DNA of 64,000 nucleotides from Flaccisagitta enflata (GCA_965153355.1 OZ231128.1:22444001-22508000); one strand, 5' to 3'; counted from the first letter of the stretch, positions 48,367 through 60,890 are shown. The notes: a model not told the origin generated them from the letters alone. A program made the numbers and translations.

Positions 48367-49004
48367 CACAACTTTTTTTTGGGCAGCGGCCCCGAAGGGG
48401 ACGAAGTCCTGTAGAACACAGGGGACTTTCGTTCGTTCCGAAGTTCATGAAGAAGTGATGAGATACCTGGATGAGAGGGTTGACTGAAGGCCTTCAAGAG
48501 CTCTAAACTGAGGTCTAAGAAGGCTGAAATAAGGCCTGAGAATGCCAATCAGAAGCTTGGGAGGGCTGACTTGAGGCTTAAGAGAGCTGGATTAAGGCTT
48601 GAAAGGTAAGAGGACTGATTTGAAGCCTGAGAGCAATAAATTGAGGCTTAGATAGCTGATTTGAGGCCTGAGAGGCCCAGCGTTTGAGGCCTGAGAGGCC
48701 AGGTTTGAGGCCTGAGGATTGATTTGAGGCCCAAGAAGCCTAGGTTTTAGGCTCCAGAGGCTACTTGAGGTTTGAGAGGTGCGGACTGAGGCCTGAGAGG
48801 CTGGATTGAAACAGAGCCGGATTTGAGGCTCGAGAGGCCAGATTTGAGGCCTGAGGAGCCTGATGGGGGGGCCTCAAATCCAAATCCTCAGGCCTCAAAC
48901 CTGGCCTCTCAGGCCTCAAACTGGGCCTCTCAGGCCTCAAATCAGCTATCTAAGCCTCAATTTATTGCTCTCAGGCTTCAAATCACATATTGCCCTTGGG
49001 CGAC
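48367..49004. repeat. GAGGCCTGA tandem region with large inverted repeat
   Basis: After a GGGCAGCGGCCCCGAAGGGG block come about 25 imperfect units of (T)TTGAGGCCTGAGAGG. Segment 48612-48733 is the near-exact inverse of 48872-48988, sharing AATAAATTGAGGCTTAGATAG and its complement. Confidence 0.85.
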
Positions 49005-50222
49005 CTGTTAATCTCTACACGCCGCTATGTCGGTCATTCAGTTGGTTGATTTTTTGGTCGGTTGGTTGGTTGGTTGGTCGGTCGGTCCCCTTTTTGGGAA
49101 AACGCCCGATGTCCTGTAGGGCACAGGGGTGAAGTTCCATACCTCTGTCCGTCCCCCCCAAAAAGAAAGTTTCTCAAGCCTCAAATTCCCATTGAATAAC
49201 ACGGGAAATGCAACGTTCCTGTTAAATAACATGGAAAATTTACAAAAAAGTAGAAAAATGCATAGTTCCCATTGAATACAGGGTCATCAATCTGGATTGG
49301 GAAAAAGTATTAAGCTTTTACCCTCAGATACTTCTTCTCAAGGACCTGAAATTAATTGTCTTATATAGTACTATGTTTGACATTTTTGTGTCCAAATTTC
49401 AATGGTCTGTGTCAAATATTTTGTTCACAACATCAATTTGAAGTAAAACAAGTATTTGTGGCTTAAGCTCAATTGATCCCTTTTCCATCAAAACTATTTT
49501 CCCTCATTTTGATCAGTTTGAGCTTCGAATGCTAAAATAGTGTCAACTAAAATATATTTTTTGAAATTCATTGAAATATCTTTAACCGAGACAAATCTGA
49601 CATTTGCTGCTCAATCCAAGGAGAAATAAGAAAAACAGTTTTGATAAATCAAGGCTAATTTGAGCTGTATCTGTTTTTCTTCAAATTGATATTGTGGACA
49701 AAGTATTTAACTCAGACCAATAAGATTTTGATACAAAAAACGTCAAACATAGTAGCACAAAAGAAAACAATTTCCAGACCATTGAGAAGAAGCAGCTAAG
49801 AGCAAAAGCTTAACACTTTTTCCCAGTCCAGATTGATGACCCGGTAACATGGAAAATTGATGAAAAATGTTGGATTACCTGGCAAATTGACGAGGAATTG
49901 AGAAAATGGATAACTCCAATTTAAGAATATGGAAACTTGCCTCTTAGGCCTCAAATACGCCCTCTCAGGATGTATGGAAATTCACCCCTGTGTCGTACAA
50001 GTCATCGTCCCTTTGGGGCCGCTGCCCTGCTCTCACTCCACTTCTTCAGCTAATCACTCCAAGCAATACAAGGCATAGGGTACCTTGGCTAACTCGTTAC
50101 ATTTTTGGCGTTTGTGAGCTTCTTGAGCTCACCGCTTCTGCCCAAATGCACTGGTGACGTGCTCTATTACTGTCCCTGCCCACCCGCACGCGACTGGGGT
50201 AGATGTGTATCTGGCCTTGATT
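49005..50222 (-). mobile_element. HEL-like element, long, with nested MITE
   Basis: Starts with CTCTACACGCCGCTATGTCGG (hairpin lost) and a GGTTGGTTGGTTGGTCGG core, GGGAAAACGCCCGATGTCC module, then after the MITE a closing CATCGTCCCTTTGGGGCCG block, and ends CCCGCACGCGACTGGGGTAG...GTATCTGGCCTTG. Confidence 0.78.
49279..49844. mobile_element. Tc1/mariner-type MITE, 566 bp, nested
   Basis: Inverted ends CMGGGTCATCAATCTGGAYT (about 45 bp in all), flanked by TA (49277-49278 and 49845-49846). No coding content. Confidence 0.88.
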
Positions 50223-50235
50223 CTTTAAATCACAG

Positions 50236-50407
50236 GTTTACCAAAACGAGATGACTGGCGGGCTTCACGCACGGATATGGGTATTGGAAAAATGGCGGAA
50301 ATGTTCCAAGATCAAGGAAGAAGAGGCGTTAAAAGAGTTGGAATGATCATTACAGATGGACTCAGTAATGATCAAACACTGACGCGAATTGCCGCAAAGA
50401 GAGCAAG
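50236..50407 (+). CDS. vWA-domain gene, exon C
   Basis: Acceptor TTTAAATCACAG, donor GCAAG|GTAAAA, 172 nt, entry phase 1, exit phase 2. Translation includes SRTDMGIGKMAEMF, supplying the MIDAS threonine region, and VGMIITDGLSND, where the Asp of ITDG is the third MIDAS element. It ends in the helix IAAKRAR. Placement after exon B gives an unbroken vWA order. Confidence 0.92.
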
Positions 50408-51846
50408 GTAAAAGGTAGAATGTCAACTATCTAGGGATGTGGAAGCGGTCGATTTAAATGCCGCTCCCACCGCTTCCCCTTCCGCTTCTGCTGCCATTTT
50501 ACAGTTCAAATACTAGTAGCTACCCATCCTCTAAATTGGAAGCGGTCAATCCCTTCCACATCCCTACAACTAACACTGACAAAATTCATTTGAGAAATTG
50601 TTGCGATTGTGGGAGAATCACTGCATACCAAATGGCAGGATGTATCACTTTTTAAGATACTTGAATACTACGGATCTACTATCTGGAACAAAAGTGTTTT
50701 AGTATCATCAGGGCCAGTTGATTTTTCAAAACAATAAAACCAGGGAGACTCAATTCTATCTGACTAATCCTTCTATCTTTTATAAATAGAAATTGAATCT
50801 TATTTTACAAAGCAACCTATAAGCATGCCATATTTTCTAAGGAAATCAACCACTCAATTTATCTAACATCCCCGACATAATTGAGGGAACTGGGAAAATA
50901 ATCAAAATTGAGACCAATAATGCATAAAGACGGCTGAAATTTGAAACAGATTATTCAAGACAGACAATGCCGGTAAGACTGTTGTAGTAGTGGCATGCTT
51001 AATCATTTTGAACTTGTCATACAACGTGGTGAAAAAAAAAGGAGACAATAAAAGGAAAGCGATGATTTTGCATTTGATTCTAAAATGCTTCTGCAGGCAA
51101 TGAGAAAGATACAGGGAGAAATGGATACAAATCGACATGGGAAAGAGAGAGACACTGATGGGATACAATGGGAAAGAAATGACAATGGAAAGTAAAGAGA
51201 GAGACTTATCAATCAGAGATTGACCAGCAAATGCCGCGCTTTCCCTGCAATTGGGTTGCTTTGCTGCATGTGGTCATGTGGTGGTTGGGATATTGATGAC
51301 GCGATGGTTTTGGCCGCGGTTTGATTGTCATCGTTGGTGGCCGATGATTGTCATCGTTGGTGGTCGATGATTGATGGGCAGATGGGACAATGGTTTTGGC
51401 TACAGTTTGTTACTTGTTGACTGATGGCTGAGCACGTGGGCAACCTGGTGGTCTTCTCGCTTTGTTAAGTAAGGCAACGGTCTCTTTGACTCCAGGTTCA
51501 GAATATTTATCTTGGTCTCCATTCATTTTTCACCACGTTGTACCACGAGTTCAAAATCATTGAGGAGAGATTACTCAGATATAGTTTTTTTCACAAACCG
51601 AGACCAAGTAGAGAATCTACTCAAGGGTGATGCCCTGCGAATGTGATATGCCAGAAATCTGGTACACAGTTTTGACAATTTTATATGGACCAGTCCCTCA
51701 AGGGCAACAATACATGTTGCTCTGCTTTGCATAATTATGAATTCGAGTGAAAGGAAGCAGGCCATCGGCCCCTAAGGGTTGATTGATAATTGATTGATAA
51801 TTGATAATTGAGAACACATAAATAAATGCAGGGAAATGTGTTTCCA
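50408..51846. other. Intronic DNA, no gene recognised
   Basis: Contains a near-palindromic GGAAGCGGTCGATTTAAATG... region around 50440-50570 and GATTGTCATCGTTGGTGG repeats near 51325-51370. No exon recognised. Confidence 0.45.
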
Positions 51847-51848
51847 TA

Positions 51849-52445
51849 ACTATGGCAAAGAAAAAAAGCGAACACTTTATTTTGCTAGTTTCTGCTTACC
51901 TATGGGCCTGAACCAAAGAAAATCCATGACCGTTTTAAAGCTCTGCAAAAAATCTTCCAAATGCGACGTTGCTGGTCATTGTAGCTTTATTAGTTAAGAA
52001 ATGGCAATGGTTTGAAGAAAAAAATCGCCGATTGAAAAAAGTGTTTTTTTTCTACTTTTTTCCAATGGGCAATTTTAGTCATTCCGTTTTTGTCAATAAT
52101 GCAGCTCAGGATTGTCTTAGCTACTCGTTGTCCATGAGCAAATTAAAGAGCTTCAAATTTTCTTTAAAATGGCGCCAATAACAATTTTTTAACTCAATGC
52201 GTTTAGTTTTTATGTTAGAATGAAGATAACCCATGAAAGTGGCGTCGTGAATTTCCAAATTCTTGACCACCTGTCTTCATTCTAATGCCATTTCTAAACG
52301 GATAGAGCTAGAACATCCAGTAGGGTCTCACTTGAAAGATCTTTCGCAGATCTTTAAAACCGTCATGGATTTTGCTATGTTTTTTTTATTGCTTGGATGT
52401 GAAACATTGACAAACAAGTTGTTCGCTTTTTTATTTTGCCATAGT
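51849..52445. mobile_element. Tc1/mariner-type MITE, 597 bp
   Basis: Inverted ends ACTATGGCAAARAAAAAA continuing GCGAACA, flanked by TA (51847-51848 and 52446-52447). Shares TTGTAGCTTTATTAGTTAAG-like and GAAAGATCTTTC-like internal words with the other approximately 600-bp elements. Confidence 0.9.
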
Positions 52446-52806
<361 letters not shown>

Positions 52807-52809
52807 GAT

Positions 52810-53085
52810 TGAGGATGAAGTGGTAATGCCCCTGTAATTTTTTGATTCTTCTTGGTCACCTGTTCCTTTAAATAGGCTCGTTATGTAACCTAAGTTACAA
52901 ATACTAGAAGTGGTCTGTTTATCAAACATTGTGCGAACCATCGGAGTAAGAAAGGTTATCATTGTCTCGCCTGGTTTTGTTAACATTTCATTTTTAATGT
53001 CAGGTGTTGATTTCCCATTTTTCTTGTTTTTGATTAGGGTACTAATACGAAAACGGCTGAAACGTTTGAATATGGCCTCCAGCAC
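52810..53085 (-). pseudogene. LINE reverse transcriptase fragment
   Basis: Minus-strand translation contains KNGKSTPDIKNEML, then LGYITSLFKGTGD and ESKNYRGITTSSSI, matching the start of non-LTR retrotransposon reverse transcriptases (KNGKxxGxDxIxxEML ... ITPLYKGKGD ... NYRGIxxxS). The catalytic FADD region is absent; the fragment ends at the GA tract. Confidence 0.85.
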
Positions 53086-53272
53086 ATAAATTGGCTCGTA
53101 TTTACATGGGTCACGCGAATTACAGCCATTAATGCCACTTTGGACTCATTTCATGTCTCCTGGAATAGTGTGAGTGAGCAGTATCTGCCACTTAGTTTCT
53201 GGCACTTTTTTTCTCCAAGAAAATAAAGCTATGCCGTGTCTTGCAATGAGTTGAGATGAGCAGGTACACGCT
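53086..53272. other. Spacer
   Basis: Nothing recognised. Confidence 0.4.
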
Positions 53273-53417
53273 AAAAACCCACACAAACACACATACAAAC
53301 ACACACACAAACACAGACATAAACACACACACAAACACAAACACACACACAAACACACACACACAAACACACTCACACGAACACAAACACAAACACACAC
53401 ACACACACACACACACG
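53273..53417. repeat. Imperfect (CA)n microsatellite
   Basis: ACACAA and ACACAC units ending in a pure CA run. Confidence 0.95.
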
Positions 53418-53463
53418 CAGGCCATGACCCGCAATCACAACTTTGTTGGATTGGGACATAACC

Positions 53464-53632
53464 ACAAGGCCAGATACATGGCTACCCCAGTCGTAGTCAG
53501 GTGGGCAGGGGCCGCATTTTTGGTCATTGAGGCATATAGTGAGAATCAGTGAGAACTAAGACCGCAAATACAAAAAACAGGTAGAATCTGACGGAAGGAC
53601 CAAGCGTAGCAGCCGACTTAGGAAAAAGAAGC
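53464..53632 (+). mobile_element. HEL-like element, decayed 3' end
   Basis: CAAGGCCAGATACATGGC start, CAGTCGTAGTCAGGTGGGC arm, GCAAATACAAAAAACAGGTAG and GACGGAAGGACC core. The hairpin is gone (GCAGCCGACTTAGGAAAA). Confidence 0.7.
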
Positions 53633-53842
53633 CGTTGTCATCATGAGAGTCGATCCTTTTGTTCATCTTAAGTAATCAAATGTGTAAAATTGAGGAAATA
53701 ACTTCATTTACGCAAAATTGTGAGGAGCGTGCCCGGCGTGCACGCTCAACAGAATCATTAAATTAAGGCCTGTTTATTGATATTCATTTCTTCATTCGCG
53801 TGTATGAACATCTTTCTGCACAGTGTGAACACCTGCTAGTAG
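53633..53842. other. Spacer
   Basis: Nothing recognised. Confidence 0.4.
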
Positions 53843-54443
53843 TTTTAGTCGCGTGCACACGATTCTATGACCCGCTCTGTCTGTCTGTTGGTTGGTCGGT
53901 TTGTCCATTCAGCTTAGTTTTTTTTTTGTCGTTTTACGTTATTTTACGTCAGCTTAAGTCATTTTAAGTTATTTCAAGACAATTTACCACTTGGATAAAA
54001 CAAAAAAGACGCACCTATTTATTAATTAATAAAACAGATATAAGAAATAATTCTAGTTATTTTTAAGAAAAACATTTTGAAAGATTTTCAAAATATCTTT
54101 CATTCTAGACCAATCCCAGGTCTGTATCTCAAGGAGCTCTGCAAAGAGAAGCACTATTTTGCTAAAATGCATTTTCTTCAAAGGGACTGCAAAACTGAAA
54201 TAGGCAACCTTTTTACTCAAACTGATGCCATTTCTAAAAAAAAAAAAATAGCAATACCAGATTAGCGCCAAATAAAAGTACTCTCAAAGGGCTTCAAAAT
54301 GATCTAAGATTTTTTGAAGATTTATTGGCTAAATTTACCATTAAAAAGTGTGTCTTTTTTTTTCATCCGCGTGGTACATTTAGTCTTTTCGTCTTTTAGT
54401 CTCATGGTCTTAACAACCGCACGCGACTGTGGTGTTGGCCTTG
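53843..54443 (-). mobile_element. HEL-like element with TTTTACGTTA array and nested MITE
   Basis: TTTAGTCGCGTGCACACGATTC hairpin end, GTCTGTTGGTTGGTCGG core, then TTTTACGTTATTTTACGTCA/TTAAGTCATTTTAAG units. The GACGCACC MITE interrupts at about 54004-54351, and the element resumes to end ACCGCACGCGACTGTGGTG...TTGGCCTTG. The GGTGTTGGCC end places it with the CAAGGCCAACACC subfamily (23951, 29241). Confidence 0.82.
54004..54351. mobile_element. MITE of the GACGCACC family
   Basis: Inverted ends AAAAAAGACGCACC / AAGTGTGTCTTTTTT. Shares CTAGACCAATCCCAGRTCTG and TTCAAAGGGACTGCAAAAC with 31340-31685. Confidence 0.8.
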
Positions 54444-54709
54444 TTCTCTCAATGATTGTGGGCAACGATCTTTGCAAGTAACTTACTCGCGGGCTGCGTC
54501 AGTTTGACCTAGCTTGCTTCACCAGAATACAATTTGAAAATTTGAAAGTTCCTGACATGTACTAATCCCATTTTAAAACAAAACAAGGCCAAGCAGGTCA
54601 ACAATGCGTCCTCTTTGAATGAATGTTTTTTTATTAATGTATGTTTTTTTATGAATGAATCACTAGATGTATGGTATTCTTACTGGGTAGAACCACGTTA
54701 CTGATGAAA
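54444..54709. other. Spacer
   Basis: Nothing recognised. Confidence 0.4.
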
Positions 54710-54918
54710 CCAGGCCAACGCGTTACAAGTTGCGTGCAGTCTTGAAGACGAAAGGACCTAAAAACCAAAAGACAAAAAAATTAAATGCAGGAGCAGAAAT
54801 GCAAAAAACGCCCAAATACGCCAAAAAAAGCTAATGGAGATCAACCGACCAACCAACCAATGGACAGACCAACCAACCAACATAGCGGTTCATAGAGTTG
54901 CGTAGCACGCAACTAAAA
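54710..54918 (+). mobile_element. HEL-like element, GTTGCGTGC subfamily
   Basis: CCAGGCCAACGCGTTACAAG start with AGTTGCGTGC (54728-54737); core ACCAACCAACCAATGG; end GTTGCGTAGCACGCAACTAAAA. The terminal GCACGCAACT (54905-54914) is the exact complement of the arm, including the C-to-T/G-to-A pair that distinguishes it from GTCGCG copies. Confidence 0.9.
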
Positions 54919-55489
54919 ATGCAAGATTTTGATGTTTTTATTCAATGCCTAACCGACCAACTAACAGATTGACCAACCTACCGACTGACCTACCAACCGA
55001 TGAACACGGCCCATTATAGTTATACGAGGACGCATCTAAAAACGATGTTTCCATAGATATGCAACATGTAGCTCGTTTGCGTCTATTCTATGTGTCAATT
55101 TCATGATGGTATTTAAGGTTCTCATAATTGTGCTCGGCACAGGCTCTCAGTTTTGTCTCTCGCCATCCTTCGCCACTTAGAAAATAATTTCCAAAAACAG
55201 ATTTGAATTCCCCGTAAGCTAATCTACAAGAGGGTATGGCATGTTTTCGCGAGTCGGCCTCAATCTTACATCAGGAGGTGATTTTCGAGGCCCTTCTCCA
55301 TTCTCTCTCAAATTTTTAAAATTTCATCGTAAAAAAAATCACACGATCAGGCAATAAAGCGTTTCCAACTAATTCTGATTGAAAACTGATCAAATACCTA
55401 TCATATTTATTCATTTCTAATGTAGCAAAGGTGATTAAAAAATCACGACAACTTTTTTTTCACTCCAGTTCTTCCTGGTTTGCCGCTGC
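54919..55489. other. Spacer with HEL-like-type ACCAACC words
   Basis: About 54950-55040 has family-like core and a decayed tail. The rest is unclassified. Confidence 0.45.
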
Positions 55490-56862
<1,373 letters not shown>

Positions 56863-57034
56863 GGACAATGATGATGCATTTCCTTGTCGCCCAGAATTCT
56901 GGACATCACAAAAAAGAAAAAAAAAGGTTCATTTCAAGGCCCAGAATTCTGGGCAACGATACGCACTCTGATCTTTGACAACATCAATCCTTTTGACCCT
57001 GTCACTCTCAACATCTCCGTCCATTAACATACAG

Positions 57035-57254
57035 GGATCAAGGCATCTTGACTTACGCTATCGGTATCAAGACGATGGTTGAAGACAAATATGTTGAAGC
57101 TATGAAAACAGAGCTTCAAAACATCGCCGGCAAAGAACATGAAGATAGAATACACTTTGTCGATGATTATGACCAACTGATAAATCAACGTCTAAACCAA
57201 ATCTTGGTGTCTTGTGGCGGATATTCCATGAAAACAAGATGGATATGCCCCGAG
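57035..57254 (+). CDS. vWA-domain gene, exon D (end of vWA)
   Basis: Acceptor TTAACATACAG, donor CCCGAG|GTAAAG, 220 nt, entry phase 2, exit phase 0. Translation DQGILTYAIGIKTMVEDKYV is the last beta strand and helix 5 of the vWA domain; a further acidic helical part (HFVDDYDQLINQRL) closes the domain. The tail NQILVSCGGYSMK...WICPE carries two Cys, suggesting a disulfide-rich extracellular module follows. Confidence 0.92.
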
Positions 57255-57261
57255 GTAAAGT

Positions 57262-57430
57262 AGGGCCTGTTTCTAGTGACGACCAAAACGAGTTTGTTTT
57301 TGTTGAACGCGTTTACAATAGGAACACATATTCAGGGATTTCAACCGTCCCACAAGGGAGTGAGCGGAGTGAGTGATGCGAGCGGCCTGCTAAAAACGAG
57401 GTTGTCTCTGACTAAAAACGCGCCCAGGAT
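57262..57430 (-). mobile_element. F2 repeat copy
   Basis: GCCTGTTTCTAGTGACGACC end, AACGCGTTTACAATAGGAAC, CCGTCCCACAAGGGAGTGAG, and GGTTGTCTCTGACTAAAAACGC end. It starts only eight bases after the donor of exon D. Confidence 0.82.
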
Positions 57431-57929
57431 CAGTGTATCTGAGGTGTTGGGTGACGTTTGGCAATATTCGCATCTCTACAATAGAATTGAATCTGAGGTG
57501 CCACAACATTCCCATTTCTTGATTCACACCACTGTTTTATAAAAGTTCCCCATCGAAAGAAGTAGGAGAAGAGGAAGAAGAAACATAAAACATAAAACAC
57601 AGAAATATATAAACACAAGCAACAGAAGAAAAAAGACCTTGAAAAACCTTGAAAAACCTTGAAAAACCTTGAAAACAACCAAGATGCTTTTGTTCATAAT
57701 AATATCAATGATTCTAATTATTTTGGCTGCGTAAAATCCCTTTCGTGGCTTGTAATTCTACTCGTTTTTACAATGATGAAATGAAGTTCTTCCCTAAATC
57801 AAATTGAAGGAAAAGAAATATGCATTCATGGTCAAAAACGCATTACTGATCAAGATCTATACATCATGTGGTTAGCCCCTCAATGGGCAACAGTGGCGGA
57901 CGGTTTGGCAGTGGCAGTACTACCAAAAG
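57431..57929. other. Intronic DNA with a 13-bp tandem
   Basis: CCTTGAAAAA units are tandemly repeated at about 57638-57675. The rest is unclassified. Confidence 0.5.
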
Positions 57930-58118
57930 CAAGGCTGGATACACGGCTGCCCAAGTCGCATGCAGGTTGGCAGGGGCAGTGATTTAATAGAGCAGCTAGG
58001 CAGTTGGGCAGGAGCTGTAACCCCAAAACCGTCCGCAAACGCTGAAAAAGCAAGGTGTTACCAAAGGATGGATGGAACAGCAGAAACTCAATCTGACTTA
58101 CTGGTGAATCCCCGTAAA
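57930..58118 (+). mobile_element. HEL-like element, decayed 3' end
   Basis: AGCAAGGCTGGATACACGGC start, AAGTCGCATGCAGGTTGGC arm, GGGCAGGAGCTGTAACCCC block; no hairpin left. Confidence 0.7.
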
Positions 58119-58266
58119 CAAGGACGGATACTCGGCTACCTAAGTTGTGAGCCAGTGGGCAGGGGCAGTGTTAAAAAGACTAACCATGCATATTGGCAGG
58201 AGTAGTAGTGCAATATTGCAATGACCTCTTGTAAACGCTGAAAAAGTAATAAAAAATAAAGTTTGA
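58119..58266 (+). mobile_element. HEL-like element, truncated by F2
   Basis: AACAAGGACGGATACTCGGC start, AAGTTGTGAGCCAGTGGGC arm, AAAGTTTGACGGAC core, then a break into F2 sequence. Confidence 0.7.
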
Positions 58267-58267
58267 C

Positions 58268-58426
58268 GGACTAAGGGGGCGTTTCAAGTCACAGACGATC
58301 GCATTTATAATGGGCCACTCGGTCACTCGCCATGTTTGTTCGCTCACACTGCTCACTCCGTTTACTCTTTAGTGGGACAGTTGGAAATTCTTGAATATGT
58401 GTTTACGCTGTAAACGCTGTAAACGC
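58268..58426 (+). mobile_element. F2 repeat copy, internally deleted
   Basis: GGCGTTTCAAGTCACAGACG end, GGGCCACTCGGTCACTCGCC, GTGGGACAGTTGGAAATTC and CGCTGTAAACGC. Shorter than other copies. Confidence 0.78.
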
Positions 58427-58948
58427 CTCTTTGGCTCCTTGGCTCCTTACCTCCTTGGTCCCCTGGCTACTTGGCTGCTTGGCTGCTCGGCTCCTTGCCT
58501 CCTTGTCTCCTTGCCTCCTCCGCTCCTTGGCTCCTTGGCTCCCTGCTTCCTTGGCTCCTTGGCTTCTTTGCTCTTTGATCCCTTGGCTTCTTGCCTCCTT
58601 GCCTCCTTGTCTCCTTGCCTCCTCGGCTTCTTGTCTCCTTGGCTCCTTGGCTCTTTAACTTCTTAGCTCCTTGCCTCCTTGGCTCCTTGCCTCCTTGGCC
58701 CCTTGGCTTCTTGGCTCCTTGAATCCTTGGCTTCTCGGCTCCTTGGCTTCTTGCCTCCTTGGCTCCTTGGCTCCTTGCCTCCTTGCCTCCTTGGCTCCTT
58801 GCCTCCTTACCTCTTTAGCTCCTTGGCTTCTTGGCTCCTTGGCTCCTTGCCTGTTTGGCACCTTGGCTCCTTGGCCTCCTTGGCTCCTTGGTTCCTTGGC
58901 TCCTTGGCTCCTTTGCTCCTTGGCTCTTTGGGTCCTTGGCTCCTTTTC
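58427..58948. repeat. GGCTCCTT octamer satellite
   Basis: About 60 imperfect GGCTCCTT/GCCTCCTT units over 520 bp. Because the unit is 8 bp, all frames on both strands stay open; the Leu/Trp-rich and Lys/Gln-rich frames here are artefacts. Confidence 0.95.
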
Positions 58949-59030
58949 ACTCTATCACCACGCACTAACAGACCAATGGACTGACGGACGGACAGAGCCT
59001 CTTATAGAGTTGCCTGTCCGCAACTGAAAA
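58949..59030 (+). mobile_element. HEL-like 3' end
   Basis: GGACGGACGGACAGAGCCTC and TATAGAGTTGCCTGTCCGCAACTGAAAA: a GTTGC...GCAAC stem of the GTTGCGGAC subfamily. The octamer satellite may be this element's expanded core. Confidence 0.7.
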
Positions 59031-59107
59031 CTCCAATTTTAGTTAGATCTCTCTTAGACAGATTCTAAGGAACTCACATAATCTAAGTGTTTTGAAACAA
59101 GCCCAAG

Positions 59108-59520
59108 AAGGCAACAGTCGCGTGCGTCTGGAAATGACAAACAAAAGAGCAAAAACATGTCAAAGTGTTAAAAAACGTTAGAAAATGTTAAAAATGTTAA
59201 AAAATGTTAAAAAATGTTAAAAAAATGTTTAAAAAATGTTAGAAAATGGTAAAAAATGTTAAGAAATATCAAAAGATGTTTGAAAAATGTTAAAGAATGT
59301 TGAAAATATTAAAAAACGTTAAAGAATGTTAAAAAATGTTAAAAAATGTTAAACAATGTTAAAAGATGTTAAAAAAAGTTAAAAAATATTAAAAAATGTT
59401 AAAAACGTTTAAAATTTAAAAATGTGACTGAAGGACGGATGGACCGACGGACGGACCGACGGACAGACTGACGGACCGACCGACAGAGCAAGATGTAGAG
59501 TCGCGTGCACGCGACTAAAA
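59108..59520 (+). mobile_element. HEL-like element with AAATGTTAAA array
   Basis: CAAGAAGGCAACAGTCGCGTGC start; about 250 bp of AAAAAATGTTA units; GGACCGACGGACGGACCGAC core; GTCGCGTGCACGCGACTAAAA end. The arm AGTCGCGTGC and terminus GCACGCGACT are exactly complementary. Confidence 0.87.
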
Positions 59521-59677
59521 AGTTTTGTTGAAGCAAAAGCAGGACGTGTGCTTGGCTTGAATTGGGAAGTGAATGAATAAAATGAATAAAGAATGATTCC
59601 ATGAATGTGCAAAAAATTGAATTGATGATTTTCACAAGACAATATGAATAAAGGATGGAGATGAAATTGAGAAAGAG
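59521..59677. other. Spacer
   Basis: Nothing recognised. Confidence 0.4.
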
Positions 59678-59802
<125 letters not shown>

Positions 59803-60160
59803 ATAAAAACACACAAAGGACATAGAAATAACTATGGGGTGGACAGAAGTGGGGCTGCTGAGGTGGGATACACTTTGCTTCTTGGGTGTGATATCGCATC
59901 TTTGTAGCTTTTCGGCATTTCATTCCCACCTCAGAACCTCCAAGAGTCAAACTAGAAGCTTTGGGATAGTGGTCTCAGACTCAGAGGAGCCTCAACTCAG
60001 TATCATCTGTGCATACTCTTGAATGATTCAACACTGATGATTAAAAGATCAGGCTTTCGTTATCTTGATCGTCAGCATGATCTGTTGTGAGTGCAACAAA
60101 AAAAAAAACACCTTTACATTACTCAATACTCATTACTCAAAGGAAAAAAAATCATTTCAG
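59803..60160. other. Intron 3' part
   Basis: Nothing recognised before the acceptor. Confidence 0.4.
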
Positions 60161-60268
60161 GTGGATTGCACCTTAGTGGATGGAGTGCCAACTATGCAAA
60201 TTTTTGTTCCAGAAGTTTACAAAGAAATGACTGGAAGGTTTAAAACCTGTGATGACATCGTTTTCAAG
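60161..60268 (+). CDS. vWA-domain gene, exon E (possible ZP-like start)
   Basis: Acceptor AAATCATTTCAG, donor TTCAAG|GTCAGT, 108 nt, phase 0 at both ends, matching exon D. Translation VDCTLVDGVPTMQIFVPEVY, then KTCDDIVFK. A Cys followed by M-x-I-x-V-P, then Cys, resembles the opening of a ZP domain, and vWA plus ZP combinations exist in invertebrate matrix proteins, but the match is short. The gene continues beyond this exon; later exons were not found in the remaining 3.7 kb. Confidence 0.75.
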
Positions 60269-60325
60269 GTCAGTCCTTTCATGCATTTGGTGATACTAGC
60301 ATTTTCAATGGGCACAAAACTTGTG

Positions 60326-60376
60326 ATGACCTGTGGTAACCTATAATAACCTGTGATAACATTGTTTTCAAGGTAA
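60326..60376 (+). repeat. Duplicated exon-end and donor
   Basis: ACCTGTGATAACATTGTTTTCAAGGTAAG at about 60349-60377 repeats the end of exon E (ACCTGTGATGACATCGTTTTCAAGGTCAG, about 60245-60273) 104 bp downstream, with the stronger donor. A stop at 60344-60346 precedes it in the exon frame, so it is not a simple exon extension. Confidence 0.8.
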
Positions 60377-60534
60377 GCTGTTTTACCATGTGAAAACATG
60401 TTATAAACTGTGATAATACAAGTAAGTAAAAGAGTAAGTAAAAGATTACACACAGAATGAGACAACAAAGCTTAATACAGCAGTAAATGATGGGATAGTA
60501 CATACCGAGGTAGTGACAACCAGCGGGCTGAAAT
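60377..60534. other. Intronic spacer
   Basis: Nothing recognised. Confidence 0.4.
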
Positions 60535-60890
60535 GACCCTGCCCATGCCCTTTGATCTTGCCCTTACAACTACTGCCCATGCCACTGCCGCCGCCACCTC
60601 CACCAAAGGAGGAAATGATAACTGCCCTATACACCACTACTACCACCACTGCTGCTGCCTCTGCTAAAGCTGCTGCCTTTACCATCAAGCCACTGCCCTA
60701 GTCATACCCGTCACCACCCCCGCCGCCTCCACTTAGGCTGCTTCCTTTATCTTTATTGCCGCTGCCGCCGCCTCCAGCAAGCTACTGCCCTCATCATACT
60801 CGCCGCCGCCGCCGCCTCCGCCTCCACTCAAGCTGCTTCCCTTATCACTATTGCCGCCACCTCCTCCATCAAGCTACTGCTAGCGGGGGG
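60535..60890. repeat. GCC/CTC triplet-rich minisatellite
   Basis: Roughly three units of about 115 bp with GCCGCCGCCTCCACTYARGCTGCTTCC and TCAAGCTACTGCC blocks. On the minus strand it reads as Gly/Ser-rich peptide (DKGSSLSGGGGG in two units) broken by stops. It may be a decayed Gly-rich coding repeat or plain satellite. Confidence 0.65.

Noticed and set aside
58391-59027. Leu/Trp-rich frames of up to 118 codons
   Set aside because: The 8-bp GGCTCCTT satellite keeps all frames open on both strands; no other gene signal is present.
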